The translations under genes and the position numbers were made by a program. Below the pieces are notes generated by a model. That model was not told the origin of the DNA and did not search any database. It worked only from the letters and a program-made list of their open reading frames with translations. A DNA stretch of 64,000 bases from Akkermansiaceae bacterium (GTDB lineage Bacteria > Verrucomicrobiota > Verrucomicrobiia > Verrucomicrobiales > Akkermansiaceae), in the NCBI GenBank assembly GCA_024233115.1, contig JACKQB010000001.1, forward strand, positions 310,001 through 374,000, given 5' to 3'. Below are positions 44,013 through 51,453 of this stretch, in pieces (positions within the stretch are counted from its first letter, which is position 1; every line of letters begins with the position of its first letter).

Positions 44013-46637
44013 CTAACCGTTTCCCAGCATGTAGTCGATAAAGCTCTGGCCTCCTGACTTGGTCTCATCGATTTCCTCCTGGACTTTGCGGAGTTGGAAA
44101 TTGAGGCCCTTCGCCTTATGTTCATTGGCGATGTTGAACAGGTTGGTCCTGTATTTTTCACGCAGGGTTTCGATTTCCGCGAGGCACTTGGCCTCTGTCT
44201 TGCGTTGCCTGAATAGTCGGGAATCGAGTATCTCCGCTAATTTGGCTGGCATGGCGGCGCGTGGGATATCTTCGGGAATGCGGTTATTGACGTAGCGGCT
44301 TTGCATTTCCAGAATCCCAGGTCCGTAGGCTTCCTGGAGGCTCTTGGGGAGGGTGCGATGAAAGGCCCGCAGCTCTTGTTCGTAGCCTTTGATATTGTTC
44401 GTGAAGTCTTTCTCGTAGCGGGCGATGATTGAGCTGACCAGGAGGGCGCATTTTTTATGCAGTTGGCCAATACCTCCTGTGCTGGCAGTGGCTGTATGTT
44501 TGACGGTGGTGTGGCCCTCTCCGTCTTTACTCCATTCTATGAGAAAGCAGGGGAGGGCGGTATCGACCGGAAAGTCGTCCCATGTACGGGTAGGCAGCAC
44601 AGCGCAGGCACTGTCGGTGGATTCGTCTTCATCGGGTAAACCCTTACCCCAGCGTGCGAATTGCCATGGTTCACCCGTGGCCCAGCTCCAGGCGTGGTTG
44701 GCCTTACGGAGGCCACCGATCCAGCACGCCTGGTCTTTATTCATTGAGGAGGCGAGCAGCCCGAGCATCCATTCGTTTTCGTCCGCATTGGATGGCACCG
44801 CGAGCACACCACCACCGAGTTTGGCAAGTGCGCGTGCAGCGTTCCAATCGGAGTCCTGCTGGATGAGAAGGAAATTACGGTTGTCGTAGGAAATGGTGCC
44901 CGCAGGGTACTGGGCCGATCCCTTTGCGATGGATTCGGCGCAACGTTTCAGCTGGTTTTCGAGGGTAGCCGGAGTCTTGCCATCCAGATACCATTCGATG
45001 AAAAAGCTGTGTTTGGTCCGACCCGGCTGGGGGTCGAGGACACCTGTATCGTTGACGGCAACGTAGGAGGCTTTGGAGGTATTGCGGATCGCCAGTTTCC
45101 ACGGTGAGCCATCGATCCATCGCCAGGCGCCATTGCCGGCACTGCCTGCGCCAAGCCAGATGGTATGTTGGTTACCCAGCTTTGAGCAGAGCCACTGAAG
45201 ATCGGTGTTTTCAGGAAGCACGGCCAGATGGCCGCCATAGCGCTCGCAGTATTGTCGCGCTTGATGCCAGCTCATGGCATCCTCAATAAAAAACCTGGCG
45301 CGTCCCGCCTGGGTCAGTGTGCCCTTGGGCATTTCGTCGCGTTTTCCAGCCCTCAGGGCTTTTCTAAGGCGATTCAACGACTCGCGCGCGGTTTCAACCT
45401 TGGGGGTAGCGGGGATGTTTTTTGGGGGAGGGACGGGGGGGGGGACTGGACGGTGTAACTTTTTGGCTTCCTCGGCTTTTCGTTTGCGCTCAGCCTCGGC
45501 TTCCTGTTTTTGTTTTTCGTTGAGTTCAGCGATGCGTGCGTTTTCCTTCTCACGTTGGACCCTGACTATCTTGAGCCCTTCCCATGCGATATAGATGGTG
45601 GCGAGCAGGGCGATGATGATGATGATATTGCGGACAAACGGGATGTTGGAGCCCACTTTCACCGGTGGGGTCGTCGAGGTGGTGGCTGCTGGTGATCCAG
45701 TGTTACCCGGGGTGAGCGCAGTGTTGAGCGCGGGCTTGCCTGTACCGGGAACGGCGGTGAGCAGCGTTTTTGCGGTTGCCGTGGTTGGCTTGGAGGCTGG
45801 CTGGAGAAGCTGGCCGACCGGTGGTTTGTTGCCACTGATGACGCGCTCGATTTCCTCGGCCATGGCTTCTGCACTGCGGTAGCGCAGGGCGGGCGTCGGG
45901 TGCATCGCCTTGCGAATGATTTGATCGAACCTCGGGTCGCAGTGGACGAGTGTTGCTGCCGGGATATAGTTACTGTCGGGCAACTTGCTGGTGAGGAGTT
46001 CGTAAAGGATGGCGCCGACGGCGTAGATATCCGTGCTTTGGTCCACCGCGGTAGGGTTGTGCACAACTTCCGGGGCTGTGTATCCCGGCGTTCCAAAGGA
46101 TGAGTCCGCTTCGTGGTCCCCTACGGGGCGGGCCAGTCCGAAGTCACCGATTTTGGGGGATGCGCTGGGGTCAAGGAGGATGTTCGCCGGTTTGATATCG
46201 CGGTGGAGAATACCGTATTTGTGTGCATGGGCCAGGCCGTGGCAGATACTCGCAACGATGCGCGCGGCTTCGGTCGGGTCGATGGTTTTTCCGTAGGATG
46301 AATGGTAGAGGGATTTCCCCTGGACCATTTCCATAATGATGTAGAGCAGGCCGTCGATTTGCCCGAAATCATAGATACTGATCAGGTTGGGGTGATTGAG
46401 CTTGGCCATGCTCTTGGCTTCTGCTTCAAAGGAGGCGCGGAAATCGGCGTCCTCGCCAAAGTGGCGTGGGAGGACCTTGATGGCGACCTCGCGGTCAAGG
46501 GATCTTTGACGGGCCATGTAGACGGCGCCCATGCCTCCTTTGGCTATGAATGAGAGAATATCATAGGCGGGCAGGAGTTTGGCGATTTCTTCCAGCTCAG
46601 GAGGCGTGAAATCTGTTGGTGTGGGATCGGTGCTCAT
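44013..46637 (-). CDS. Ser/Thr protein kinase with two extracytoplasmic C-type-lectin-like domains
   Basis: This 874-residue protein has an intact kinase domain: AKGGMGAVYMA, Lys54 in VAIK, HRDIKPANIL (145-154), GDFGLAR (164-170), GTPGYTAPE (to 190). A transmembrane helix lies at about 337-352, followed by a charged coiled coil (360-393) and a Pro-rich turn. Outside are two C-type-lectin-like domains, about 443-549 (FFIEDAMSWHQARQYCERYGGHLAVLP, IWLGAGSAGNGAWRWIDGSPW) and about 587-702 (WNAARALAKLGGGVLAVPSNADENEW, WIGGLRKANHAWSWATGEPWQFARW). The last 170 residues are helical and unrecognised. Such domains bind sugars or proteins, so the kinase may sense envelope or outside ligands. The second domain keeps LPDEDESTDSACAVL, a Ca-site-like stretch. 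Confidence 0.9.
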   Translation of the reverse strand: MSTDPTPTDFTPPELEEIAKLLPAYDILSFIAKGGMGAVYMARQRSLDREVAIKVLPRHFGEDADFRASFEAEAKSMAKLNHPNLISIYDFGQIDGLLYIIMEMVQGKSLYHSSYGKTIDPTEAARIVASICHGLAHAHKYGILHRDIKPANILLDPSASPKIGDFGLARPVGDHEADSSFGTPGYTAPEVVHNPTAVDQSTDIYAVGAILYELLTSKLPDSNYIPAATLVHCDPRFDQIIRKAMHPTPALRYRSAEAMAEEIERVISGNKPPVGQLLQPASKPTTATAKTLLTAVPGTGKPALNTALTPGNTGSPAATTSTTPPVKVGSNIPFVRNIIIIIALLATIYIAWEGLKIVRVQREKENARIAELNEKQKQEAEAERKRKAEEAKKLHRPVPPPVPPPKNIPATPKVETARESLNRLRKALRAGKRDEMPKGTLTQAGRARFFIEDAMSWHQARQYCERYGGHLAVLPENTDLQWLCSKLGNQHTIWLGAGSAGNGAWRWIDGSPWKLAIRNTSKASYVAVNDTGVLDPQPGRTKHSFFIEWYLDGKTPATLENQLKRCAESIAKGSAQYPAGTISYDNRNFLLIQQDSDWNAARALAKLGGGVLAVPSNADENEWMLGLLASSMNKDQACWIGGLRKANHAWSWATGEPWQFARWGKGLPDEDESTDSACAVLPTRTWDDFPVDTALPCFLIEWSKDGEGHTTVKHTATASTGGIGQLHKKCALLVSSIIARYEKDFTNNIKGYEQELRAFHRTLPKSLQEAYGPGILEMQSRYVNNRIPEDIPRAAMPAKLAEILDSRLFRQRKTEAKCLAEIETLREKYRTNLFNIANEHKAKGLNFQLRKVQEEIDETKSGGQSFIDYMLGNG

Positions 46638-46730
46638 GGTGCTAGCTGGCCAAGACCCTGAGTATACTTAAACAGGCATGCCTGCAACCACAATACCTTG
46701 TAATTCAGGGCGGGGTTGTGACATGAGGGA

Positions 46731-47561
46731 TCATTCTTTTCCAAAGAATCCCTCTTTGCGACGTTCGATCTGTTCCTGTCTGATGATGGCTAACGGATTG
46801 GGTGAAAGCGAGTCGGTGCGAGCTGTCCGGTATGTCCGAATGGTCTCGCCAGGGCAGATGGATTCGCCGGGATCGGATGTGTAGCCATGGCCGATGTGGA
46901 TGCCGGTGCTGTCCCTCATTTCCAGATGCAAGTGGGCCGGGTAGTTGAGGTTTGCGGTGCCAACCGTGCCGATGACCTCCCCGAGAGAGACAAGATCATT
47001 GAATGGGGAAAAACTCTTGTCGAGGTGGGCATACATCGAGAGCAGGATGGTCCCCTCATGGTTCTTGTGGGCCAGGACCAGGGTTTTCCCCCAACCTGGC
47101 GACGGTTCGCCGCGGTAGACCACCAAGCCGTTGGCAATGGCGTAGACGGGGTCGCCAAGATCGGTATTCATACCGCCGATACCATTGAGGTCATCGCCGG
47201 TGTGATGACCTCCCCTTTGCGGGTTGTTGCTCCAGTAGGGTTGGGCGTTGTAGGTGAGAGCGCCCGATTCGGTTCCCATGGCGGATGCCATGTGGGTAGC
47301 CAAGGGCACAGAGGCTCGCTCAAAAGCGCTTAGTTGGATAAACCGCGGATCGAATGGGGGGGCGGCCCCTGTGGAGGGCAGGGGAAATCCAAGGGGAGCA
47401 TCCGCCTGCTGAGGTGATGCCAGGGATTTCACCGGCACGCTGCGATCATTCTTGCTACGCATGTAGCCCAGGGTAGCCATACCCAGGACCGCAATGAATA
47501 TGGCGGCGACAAAGCAGTAGAGGATTCTCTGTCGTGTGCTGATGGGCTTGGCTCTGGCCAT
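46731..47561 (-). CDS. M23-family (LytM-type) metallopeptidase, membrane-anchored
   Basis: This 276-residue protein has an N-terminal transmembrane segment or uncleaved signal (about 13-33) and an M23 domain (about 110-225). Zinc ligands are visible: GGHHTGDDLN with His120 and Asp124, YAHL with His179, and PAHLHLE with His210 and His212. It should cut peptide cross-links in peptidoglycan or be a regulator with this fold; all ligands being present argues for an active enzyme. The start lies two bases after the stop of the OmpA-type gene, so both are probably cotranscribed and both would act at the cell wall. Confidence 0.88.
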   Translation of the reverse strand: MARAKPISTRQRILYCFVAAIFIAVLGMATLGYMRSKNDRSVPVKSLASPQQADAPLGFPLPSTGAAPPFDPRFIQLSAFERASVPLATHMASAMGTESGALTYNAQPYWSNNPQRGGHHTGDDLNGIGGMNTDLGDPVYAIANGLVVYRGEPSPGWGKTLVLAHKNHEGTILLSMYAHLDKSFSPFNDLVSLGEVIGTVGTANLNYPAHLHLEMRDSTGIHIGHGYTSDPGESICPGETIRTYRTARTDSLSPNPLAIIRQEQIERRKEGFFGKE

Positions 47562-47563
47562 GG

Positions 47564-48901
47564 TTAGAAATCGAGAAGTATTTCCGCACGCCGATTGGCG
47601 CGGCGCCCGTCTGGGTCGTCCGATCCGTCTTCAGAGGTATTGGGTAGGCGTGGTTTTTGTTTGCCGTAGCCGATGATTTTCATCTGGCTTCGGGCGACAC
47701 CTTTGTCCACCAGGAACTGCATGACCTGCTCCGCCCGCTGTTTGGAAAGGGAGAGGTTATATTCATCTGACCCAAGGGCATCGGTGTGGCCGGAGATGGT
47801 GAGGTTTTTTTCAGCGTCTGTTTTGAGTAAATTGGCAACGATGCTGAGTTGGCGTTGGGTCCGGAGTGTTAGATCATTGGAGTCGAGGTCGAAATAGATG
47901 ACCAGGGAGTCGCCGCCCTTGGGGTTTTTGATCAGTGGTGTGTAGTGGATATCTCCACCCGATACCCGGTTGGCGTAGTCAGCGAGTAACTTGTCGAGAT
48001 TGACCTCGGTGATTTTCCAAGGCGACTGGTTGTCTTTGCGTTTTGAGTTCAGGGCAAACATGGCGGATTCCCCGGTGCCCTCTGCTTCAACGCGGGCCAG
48101 CCAGCCCGCCGAGGTATCACGCAGGAACATGTTGCGCAGGGCTTTTTCCTTGATCAGGCTGTATTTGCCTTCTTCGAAAATGATACAAAGGCCGGCGATC
48201 CTCGCATAAGAGACCTTGGTGGGATCGATGTATACGCGAGCCGAGGCGGGGTCGAGCTTGATGATGGCATCCAGGAATCCCTGGACTGCGGCGGCAGCCT
48301 TTTGTTCCTCGTCGGGATTGACCTGGTTGTCAGGGTTGGTAGGATCACCTGTTCCACCGGCGGTTGCCCCCGGAAGCGTGATGCGGTTCACCTGCCATTT
48401 GCCGTCGCTGGTTTTGGAGAGGTCGAGGTAAATGCGTCTCCGGTCGGCCATGTTGAGAAACCACCGGTTATCGACTCCCTGCACCGAAGAGAACGGGGTT
48501 GACTGGTTTAGTTTCAGTCGGGATGCAGCGGCAAGTTGGCGCAGGTGCTCCGTCTGTGCGGGAGTGAGGGCGTGTTGTCCAAGGATGTCGACCAGAGGTT
48601 GGATGTCACCGGTATCGTTGGCCCTGATCGTAACCTCGCTGATGCGACCGACCAATTCTTCGGGGGTTCCGGTATGGCCGGTATTAACGTCATCAACGTG
48701 TTTGCCATCGGGCGTGAGTGTGATGCTTGAGCTGTCTCCAGAGTTAGCCGAGTTGTCAGCGGCAGTAGTACCGTCGTCAGTCGTCGCCTTGTCAGAAGAG
48801 CATTTACTGACGAGCAGAAAAACCGCGACGATACTCAGTAGAAGAACTGCGCCGAAAAAAATCAGAGGTGTTTTGGAGCGTGTCTGTTCCATGGCACACA
48901 T
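47564..48901 (-). CDS. OmpA/MotB-type peptidoglycan-binding protein, inner-membrane anchored
   Basis: This 445-residue protein has an N-terminal transmembrane segment (about 12-33) and a Ser/Asp-rich linker. The middle domain (about 75-320) is unrecognised and contains two NTF2-like parts (for example AAAAVQGFLDAIIKLDPASARVYID). The C-terminal OmpA domain (about 330-445) has YFDLDSNDLT, NLTISGHTDALGSDEYNLSLSKQRAEQVM and RRANRRAEILLDF, the last with the Arg that binds the peptidoglycan diaminopimelate. The ATG at 48901 has GGAG five bases upstream; another Met three codons later is possible. It should tie the membrane to the wall. Confidence 0.88.
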   Translation of the reverse strand: MCAMEQTRSKTPLIFFGAVLLLSIVAVFLLVSKCSSDKATTDDGTTAADNSANSGDSSSITLTPDGKHVDDVNTGHTGTPEELVGRISEVTIRANDTGDIQPLVDILGQHALTPAQTEHLRQLAAASRLKLNQSTPFSSVQGVDNRWFLNMADRRRIYLDLSKTSDGKWQVNRITLPGATAGGTGDPTNPDNQVNPDEEQKAAAAVQGFLDAIIKLDPASARVYIDPTKVSYARIAGLCIIFEEGKYSLIKEKALRNMFLRDTSAGWLARVEAEGTGESAMFALNSKRKDNQSPWKITEVNLDKLLADYANRVSGGDIHYTPLIKNPKGGDSLVIYFDLDSNDLTLRTQRQLSIVANLLKTDAEKNLTISGHTDALGSDEYNLSLSKQRAEQVMQFLVDKGVARSQMKIIGYGKQKPRLPNTSEDGSDDPDGRRANRRAEILLDF

Positions 48902-49026
48902 GTTAACTCCAAAATGCGGAACTCCAACTTAAAAAACCGAGGCTGCCGTTGTACGGACGCGTACCGAATGGAGCGGGGCGCGGTAGGTGTCGTCGCGGGA
49001 CTTGAAAATGGGAAATTGATGACCTT

Positions 49027-49908
49027 CTATCTGGCGCGGGCGTTGGGAGCCTCGGCAAACGGGGTGGCACCGTGACGCTGCTGCACGGCAGAGCGGGACC
49101 ACTTCCAGGGGTTGACTCCTTTTTCTGTGAACACAGCCATGCCGATGACACCGACATTGCGTGTCGTGCCGTGACGTTGGTTGGAGTATGAGCCTGCCAC
49201 GGATGAGAATTTAAAGGTTGCAACGGCAGATTCGCTGGTGCGAAAACCTTTGATAGTCAGCGTTTTACCCGGCTGGATGATGTAACCGCGCTTGCTGACC
49301 GAGGCGGCGCGCCCGTCCATGACATCCAAACCGTCAACACTCAGGACAACCTCCAGGCGTGAGTGGCAGATGTTTTTGACCACCAGGGCATAGGTGGCCC
49401 CTTTGCGCCCAACCACATATCGCCGACTGCCTGCGTTATAGTTTTTTAACGTCCCCCAGCTTCCCTTGACACCCCACTCCACGAGCCCGTTGGCGGCGCG
49501 CTGCATACCGCTGCCGGTGTAACGCCATGCGCCGGTCATGGCGGCAACCCCCTCCTTGTCGTTGTAATAAATGGTGGCGACGCTTTCAGGTTTTGAGCTG
49601 GCACGCCGGAAGCTGGTGTACCCGATGTTAGAGCTGACCTCCGAGCCCCATCCGGTGCCAAGACCTGGGCGGGTCTTGGGATTGTTCTGCAACGCGTCGA
49701 TGGAATTGCGTGTAGTGCCATAATCGCCACTGCGCATTCCGGCAGTGGCTGTGTTGCCTGCCTGGCTCCTGGCCGGACCGTTCCAGGGCATCTCCGCGGT
49801 CGGAGCCACAGGAGCAGGCGCGCCAGTAGGTGCGCAGGAAGAAAAGAAAAACGGGGTGACCAGCAAGGTTCCCGCGACGACTAGGTTGATGCATGTTGAG
49901 CTTTTCAT
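49027..49908 (-). CDS. Lipoprotein of unknown function, divergent from BlaI-type repressor
   Basis: This 293-residue protein has a lipoprotein signal: MKSSTCINLVVAGTLLVTPFF then lipobox FSSC (Cys25), followed by Ala/Pro-rich APTGAPAPVAPT. The mature part is basic and rich in Gly, Ser and Arg; about 95-275 looks like a beta-rich domain (IGYTSFRRASSKPESVATIYYNDKEG, YALVVKNICHSRLEVVLSVDGLDVMDG, KTLTIKGFRTSESAVATFKFSSV). The pattern LEVVLSVDGLDV with GYII.PG..L.IKGFR resembles a conserved secreted family of unknown role. Its start is 6 bases from the nearer of two operator-like dyads, so it is probably repressed by the BlaI-type protein. Confidence 0.7.
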   Translation of the reverse strand: MKSSTCINLVVAGTLLVTPFFFSSCAPTGAPAPVAPTAEMPWNGPARSQAGNTATAGMRSGDYGTTRNSIDALQNNPKTRPGLGTGWGSEVSSNIGYTSFRRASSKPESVATIYYNDKEGVAAMTGAWRYTGSGMQRAANGLVEWGVKGSWGTLKNYNAGSRRYVVGRKGATYALVVKNICHSRLEVVLSVDGLDVMDGRAASVSKRGYIIQPGKTLTIKGFRTSESAVATFKFSSVAGSYSNQRHGTTRNVGVIGMAVFTEKGVNPWKWSRSAVQQRHGATPFAEAPNARAR

Positions 49909-49913
49909 TTCGG

Positions 49914-49929
49914 TGCTAAAAAACCAGCA
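49914..49929. promoter_or_regulatory. Operator-like dyad 1 (probable BlaI-type repressor site)
   Basis: TGCTAAAAAACCAGCA, a dyad TGCT-N8-AGCA. It is 15 of 16 identical to the dyad at 49955-49970 and exactly 41 bases from it, close to four helical turns. It lies right before the lipoprotein start; a perfect TTGACA on the minus strand at 49941-49946 would put this dyad over the -10 region of the leftward promoter. Confidence 0.68.
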
Positions 49930-49954
49930 ATTGGGGGTGGTGTCAAACCCTTTA

Positions 49955-49970
49955 TGCTAAAAAATCAGCA
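49955..49970. promoter_or_regulatory. Operator-like dyad 2 (probable BlaI-type repressor site)
   Basis: TGCTAAAAAATCAGCA, a second TGCT-N8-AGCA dyad in the gap between the divergent lipoprotein and BlaI-type genes, 44 bases before the BlaI start codon. It would sit at or near the rightward promoter. The half-sites differ from the TACA/TGTA of classical Bla/Mec boxes. Confidence 0.68.
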
Positions 49971-50013
49971 TTTTTTAATTGCGGGATTTCCAGCACTGTG
50001 TGAGGTTACGGTC

Positions 50014-50391
50014 ATGAACCGAATTGAAAAGGGGCAGATGTCACGTCGTGAGCGACAGATTATGGATATTCTCTATCGTCTTGGTCAGGCATCGGCGAAG
50101 GATGTCCTGGACAATCTGCCGGACCCTCCCTCGTATTCCGCCGTGCGTGCCCTGATGGCGACACTCGAAAACAAGGGGATGGTGAAACACAGCAAGGAGT
50201 CCCGACGTTATATCTACAAACCTGCCATCACCGAGCAACGCGCGCGTCGCTCGGCAATGAGCAATCTCCTGAGTACCTTCTTCGATGGTCGACCGGAGAA
50301 GTTGGTGGCTGCCTTACTTGACCCCAATGACATGCAGCTTAACAAAAAGGAAATCGACAAGATTCGCCAAGCGCTCGACGATGAAGGTTAG
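50014..50391 (+). CDS. BlaI/MecI/CopY-family transcriptional repressor
   Basis: This 125-residue winged-helix repressor fits the family: SRRERQIMDILYRLGQASAKDVLDNLP, the recognition region SYSAVRALMATLENKGMV, the wing KESRRYIYKPAI, and a C-terminal dimerisation helix (LLSTFFDGRPEKLVAALL). The ATG at 50014 has GAGG eight bases upstream; an earlier in-frame ATG at 49954 lies inside an operator-like dyad and is rejected. It is followed after 45 bases by an M56 peptidase gene, the usual sensor-protease partner that would cleave the repressor. Target genes are probably its own operon and the divergent lipoprotein. Confidence 0.92.
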   Translation: MNRIEKGQMSRRERQIMDILYRLGQASAKDVLDNLPDPPSYSAVRALMATLENKGMVKHSKESRRYIYKPAITEQRARRSAMSNLLSTFFDGRPEKLVAALLDPNDMQLNKKEIDKIRQALDDEG

Positions 50392-50436
50392 GGGTGCGTT
50401 TTTCCATTTATTCAATCATTCACACCTGCATCTCCC

Positions 50437-51453
50437 ATGGCTCTTTTACTGACCAGTATTTTGATTTCGTTGCTAGCTGCGCTGTGGGTGTGGATGGCTG
50501 GTAGGAAGGACCCGCGGGGACGGCCATGGTTAACGGGGTTGTGTATGGGTATGTTGTTAGTGTTGCCGTTGATGACCCTGCTGCCCAAGTTTCATTGGGA
50601 ACTCGTGGCTGTGGGGGATAGCTTGGCTCAGAGCCTGCACCGGGATGGCAGCCAATGGGGGGTGGTGGCATGGTTGTTGGTTGCCTGGTCCGTGGGTGCC
50701 GGTTTGATGGCTGTGCGTTTAATCCGCAGGCAGCGTCTGTTAGTCAGATGGGTGGCCGATAGTGCACCCGCTGACTGCCGGGAGTGGAAGAGCTGTATGG
50801 CTCAATGTGTTTCGATGTTGGGGATGAAGTCCTTGCCCGCGCTACGTGTTAAGATGGATCTGAACTCTCCCGTGGTGACCGGTTTGTTCAAGCCTGTGGT
50901 TTTATTTCCGCCGTCGGCGCAGCAATGGCCGGAAGAGACGGTGAAAATGGCCGTGCTGCATGAACTCGGTCATATTCAGCGAAAAGATTTATGGCTTAGG
51001 CTGACCGCGGACATCACCTGTGCCATGCATTGGTATAATCCCCTGGTATGGTGGATGAAGTCGCGGCTGCTTACCCAATGTGAATACGCTTGTGATGCAC
51101 GGGTGATTGCTTCCGGGGCGAACCCGAAGACCTACATCCATGCGTTGTGTGATGTGGTGGAAAGTGCATACCGGGCTACCCCAAGCCCCTGTCCAGCCGG
51201 CGTTTGTGCCATGGCCGACCACGCACCACTGAGGATGAGGGTCAACCGCTTGCTCCAGGGGCATCGTGTGCGTAGCCCGTGGCTTGCGGTTGTGGCGGCG
51301 GTAATAACCATTGCGACATCCCTGGGGATGACGATGGTGCGACCGGCATTGAAAAACCAGGCGGGTTCATCGGTACCGTCATCCCCCGGCTTACAGTATA
51401 GCCAGGAGGAAATCGACCTGCGCCATTCGGCAAACCCATTCCCGGAACACTAA
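50437..51453 (+). CDS. M56-family (BlaR1/MecR1-like) membrane metallopeptidase
   Basis: This 338-residue membrane protein has N-terminal helices (about 2-20, 33-50, 76-96) and the M56 zinc site: HELGH (175-179) with further ligand Glu216 in TQCEYACDARV, preceded by the conserved SPVVTGLFKPVVLFP. A last transmembrane helix lies at about 286-305. Unlike BlaR1 or MecR1 there is no penicillin-binding sensor domain: only some 35 residues remain after the last helix. The signal that activates it must therefore be something other than direct beta-lactam binding. It is operonic with the repressor, and its end overlaps the convergent transglutaminase gene by four bases. Confidence 0.9.
   Translation: MALLLTSILISLLAALWVWMAGRKDPRGRPWLTGLCMGMLLVLPLMTLLPKFHWELVAVGDSLAQSLHRDGSQWGVVAWLLVAWSVGAGLMAVRLIRRQRLLVRWVADSAPADCREWKSCMAQCVSMLGMKSLPALRVKMDLNSPVVTGLFKPVVLFPPSAQQWPEETVKMAVLHELGHIQRKDLWLRLTADITCAMHWYNPLVWWMKSRLLTQCEYACDARVIASGANPKTYIHALCDVVESAYRATPSPCPAGVCAMADHAPLRMRVNRLLQGHRVRSPWLAVVAAVITIATSLGMTMVRPALKNQAGSSVPSSPGLQYSQEEIDLRHSANPFPEH

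Noticed and set aside
49954..50013. Upstream ATG as start of the BlaI-type repressor
   Set aside because: It falls within the second operator-like dyad and adds a non-conserved leader; the ATG at 50014 has a good GAGG site and starts at the family domain.
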